Notes under the pieces: generated by a model | Database searches by the model: none | What the model saw: the letters and a program-made list of their open reading frames with translations, nothing else | Told to the model about the DNA's origin: nothing | Program-made: the position numbers and the translations under genes | Shown: positions 5,373 to 5,603 of the stretch, one piece after another | Layout: every line of letters starts with the position of its first letter | Numbering within the stretch: the stretch's first letter is position 1 | From: an uncultured Pseudomonadota bacterium | GTDB lineage: Bacteria; SAR324; NAC60-12 | Assembly: GCA_913056375.1 (NCBI GenBank) | Contig: CAJXNF010000216.1 | Span: 1 to 5,603 of the forward strand | Length of the DNA stretch: 5,603 bases | Direction of reading: 5' to 3'

Positions 5373-5594
5373 CTATAAGGCGATTTGGATCCGTTGCTCC
5401 TTTGTCTCTGAGAATGGATGAGCTTTGGTTGCCTCGTGACTGTTGTTGATGCTTTGGTTCGGGTGATTGTTCAGGTCAAGGACGATTGAATCGCTCCATT
5501 CAAGGCAAACCACTGATCCTGCAAAGATCATCAAGCTCATCACAACGGATCTGGTTGACCAACGACGCCTTGGCTTGTTGAATATTGTGCGCAC
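5373..5594 (-). CDS. Small membrane-anchored or exported protein, unknown function
   Basis: A 73-residue protein from GTG 5594. A strongly basic N-terminus (NKPRRRW, R15) leads into one hydrophobic segment at about 16-31 (SVVMSLMIFAGSVVCL), then a hydrophilic, Asn/Ser/His-rich remainder of about 40 residues. This is a signal anchor or uncleaved signal peptide with the C-terminus outside the cytoplasm; the Cys at 30 lacks a proper lipobox. The frame has no stop between the GTG and the window edge (GCA TTT GTT precede it), so the true start may lie outside. It ends at TAG 5373, 25 bases before the next gene on the same strand, suggesting a two-gene operon. I do not recognise the family. Confidence 0.58.
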   Translation of the reverse strand: MRTIFNKPRRRWSTRSVVMSLMIFAGSVVCLEWSDSIVLDLNNHPNQSINNSHEATKAHPFSETKEQRIQIAL

Positions 5595-5603
5595 AACAAA
5601 TGC

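Overview
The window looks like a decayed accessory region next to a tRNA gene in a mid-GC marine picocyanobacterium. A low-light Prochlorococcus of the MIT9303/9313 type or a marine Synechococcus fits best. The reasons are the tRNA-Ala(GGC) sequence, a broken Nif11-type leader peptide, low coding density with many small orphan genes, and starts without Shine-Dalgarno sequences. The organism is inferred, not shown.

Left part (1-1600). The 3' part of a tRNA-Ala(GGC) gene is followed at once by a rho-independent terminator. Beyond it lie three exact copies of a 10-bp word (two in one orientation, one inverted) and then about 500 bases with no convincing gene. A small two-helix membrane protein gene follows (853-1170). 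A Nif11/nitrile-hydratase-type RiPP leader gene follows that (1282-1509), broken by two in-frame stops and probably a frameshift.

Middle (1600-3180). A recognisable but ruined HK97-fold phage major capsid gene spans about 1593-2250. It has a frame change, a large internal deletion and in-frame stops, and its reading continues past the first stop to the usual C-terminal capsid motif. It is followed by a well preserved gene for a 223-residue two-helix membrane protein of a widespread uncharacterised family. That gene starts in a TAATG overlap with a very short upstream reading frame and ends at a good terminator.

Right part (3180-5603). Here are a possible helix-turn-helix remnant, a minus-strand gene for a small secreted LprI-like protein (lysozyme-inhibitor LprI family) whose terminator overlaps its stop codon, and about 700 bases without a clear gene. 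That gap contains a sequence resembling the 3' end of a tRNA near 4522-4550. Last come a small secreted proline-rich protein (plus strand) and two closely spaced minus-strand genes of unknown function that run to the window edge.

Taken together, a tRNA gene, short repeats beside it, a dead capsid gene, a distant tRNA-end-like sequence and unrelated small cargo genes read as the remains of one or more tRNA-targeting integrative elements (prophage, satellite or tycheposon-like). No integrase is visible, so the element is either dead or only partly inside the window. I found no complete new system; the best leads are the capsid relic, the tRNA-side repeat cluster and the small secreted or membrane genes.
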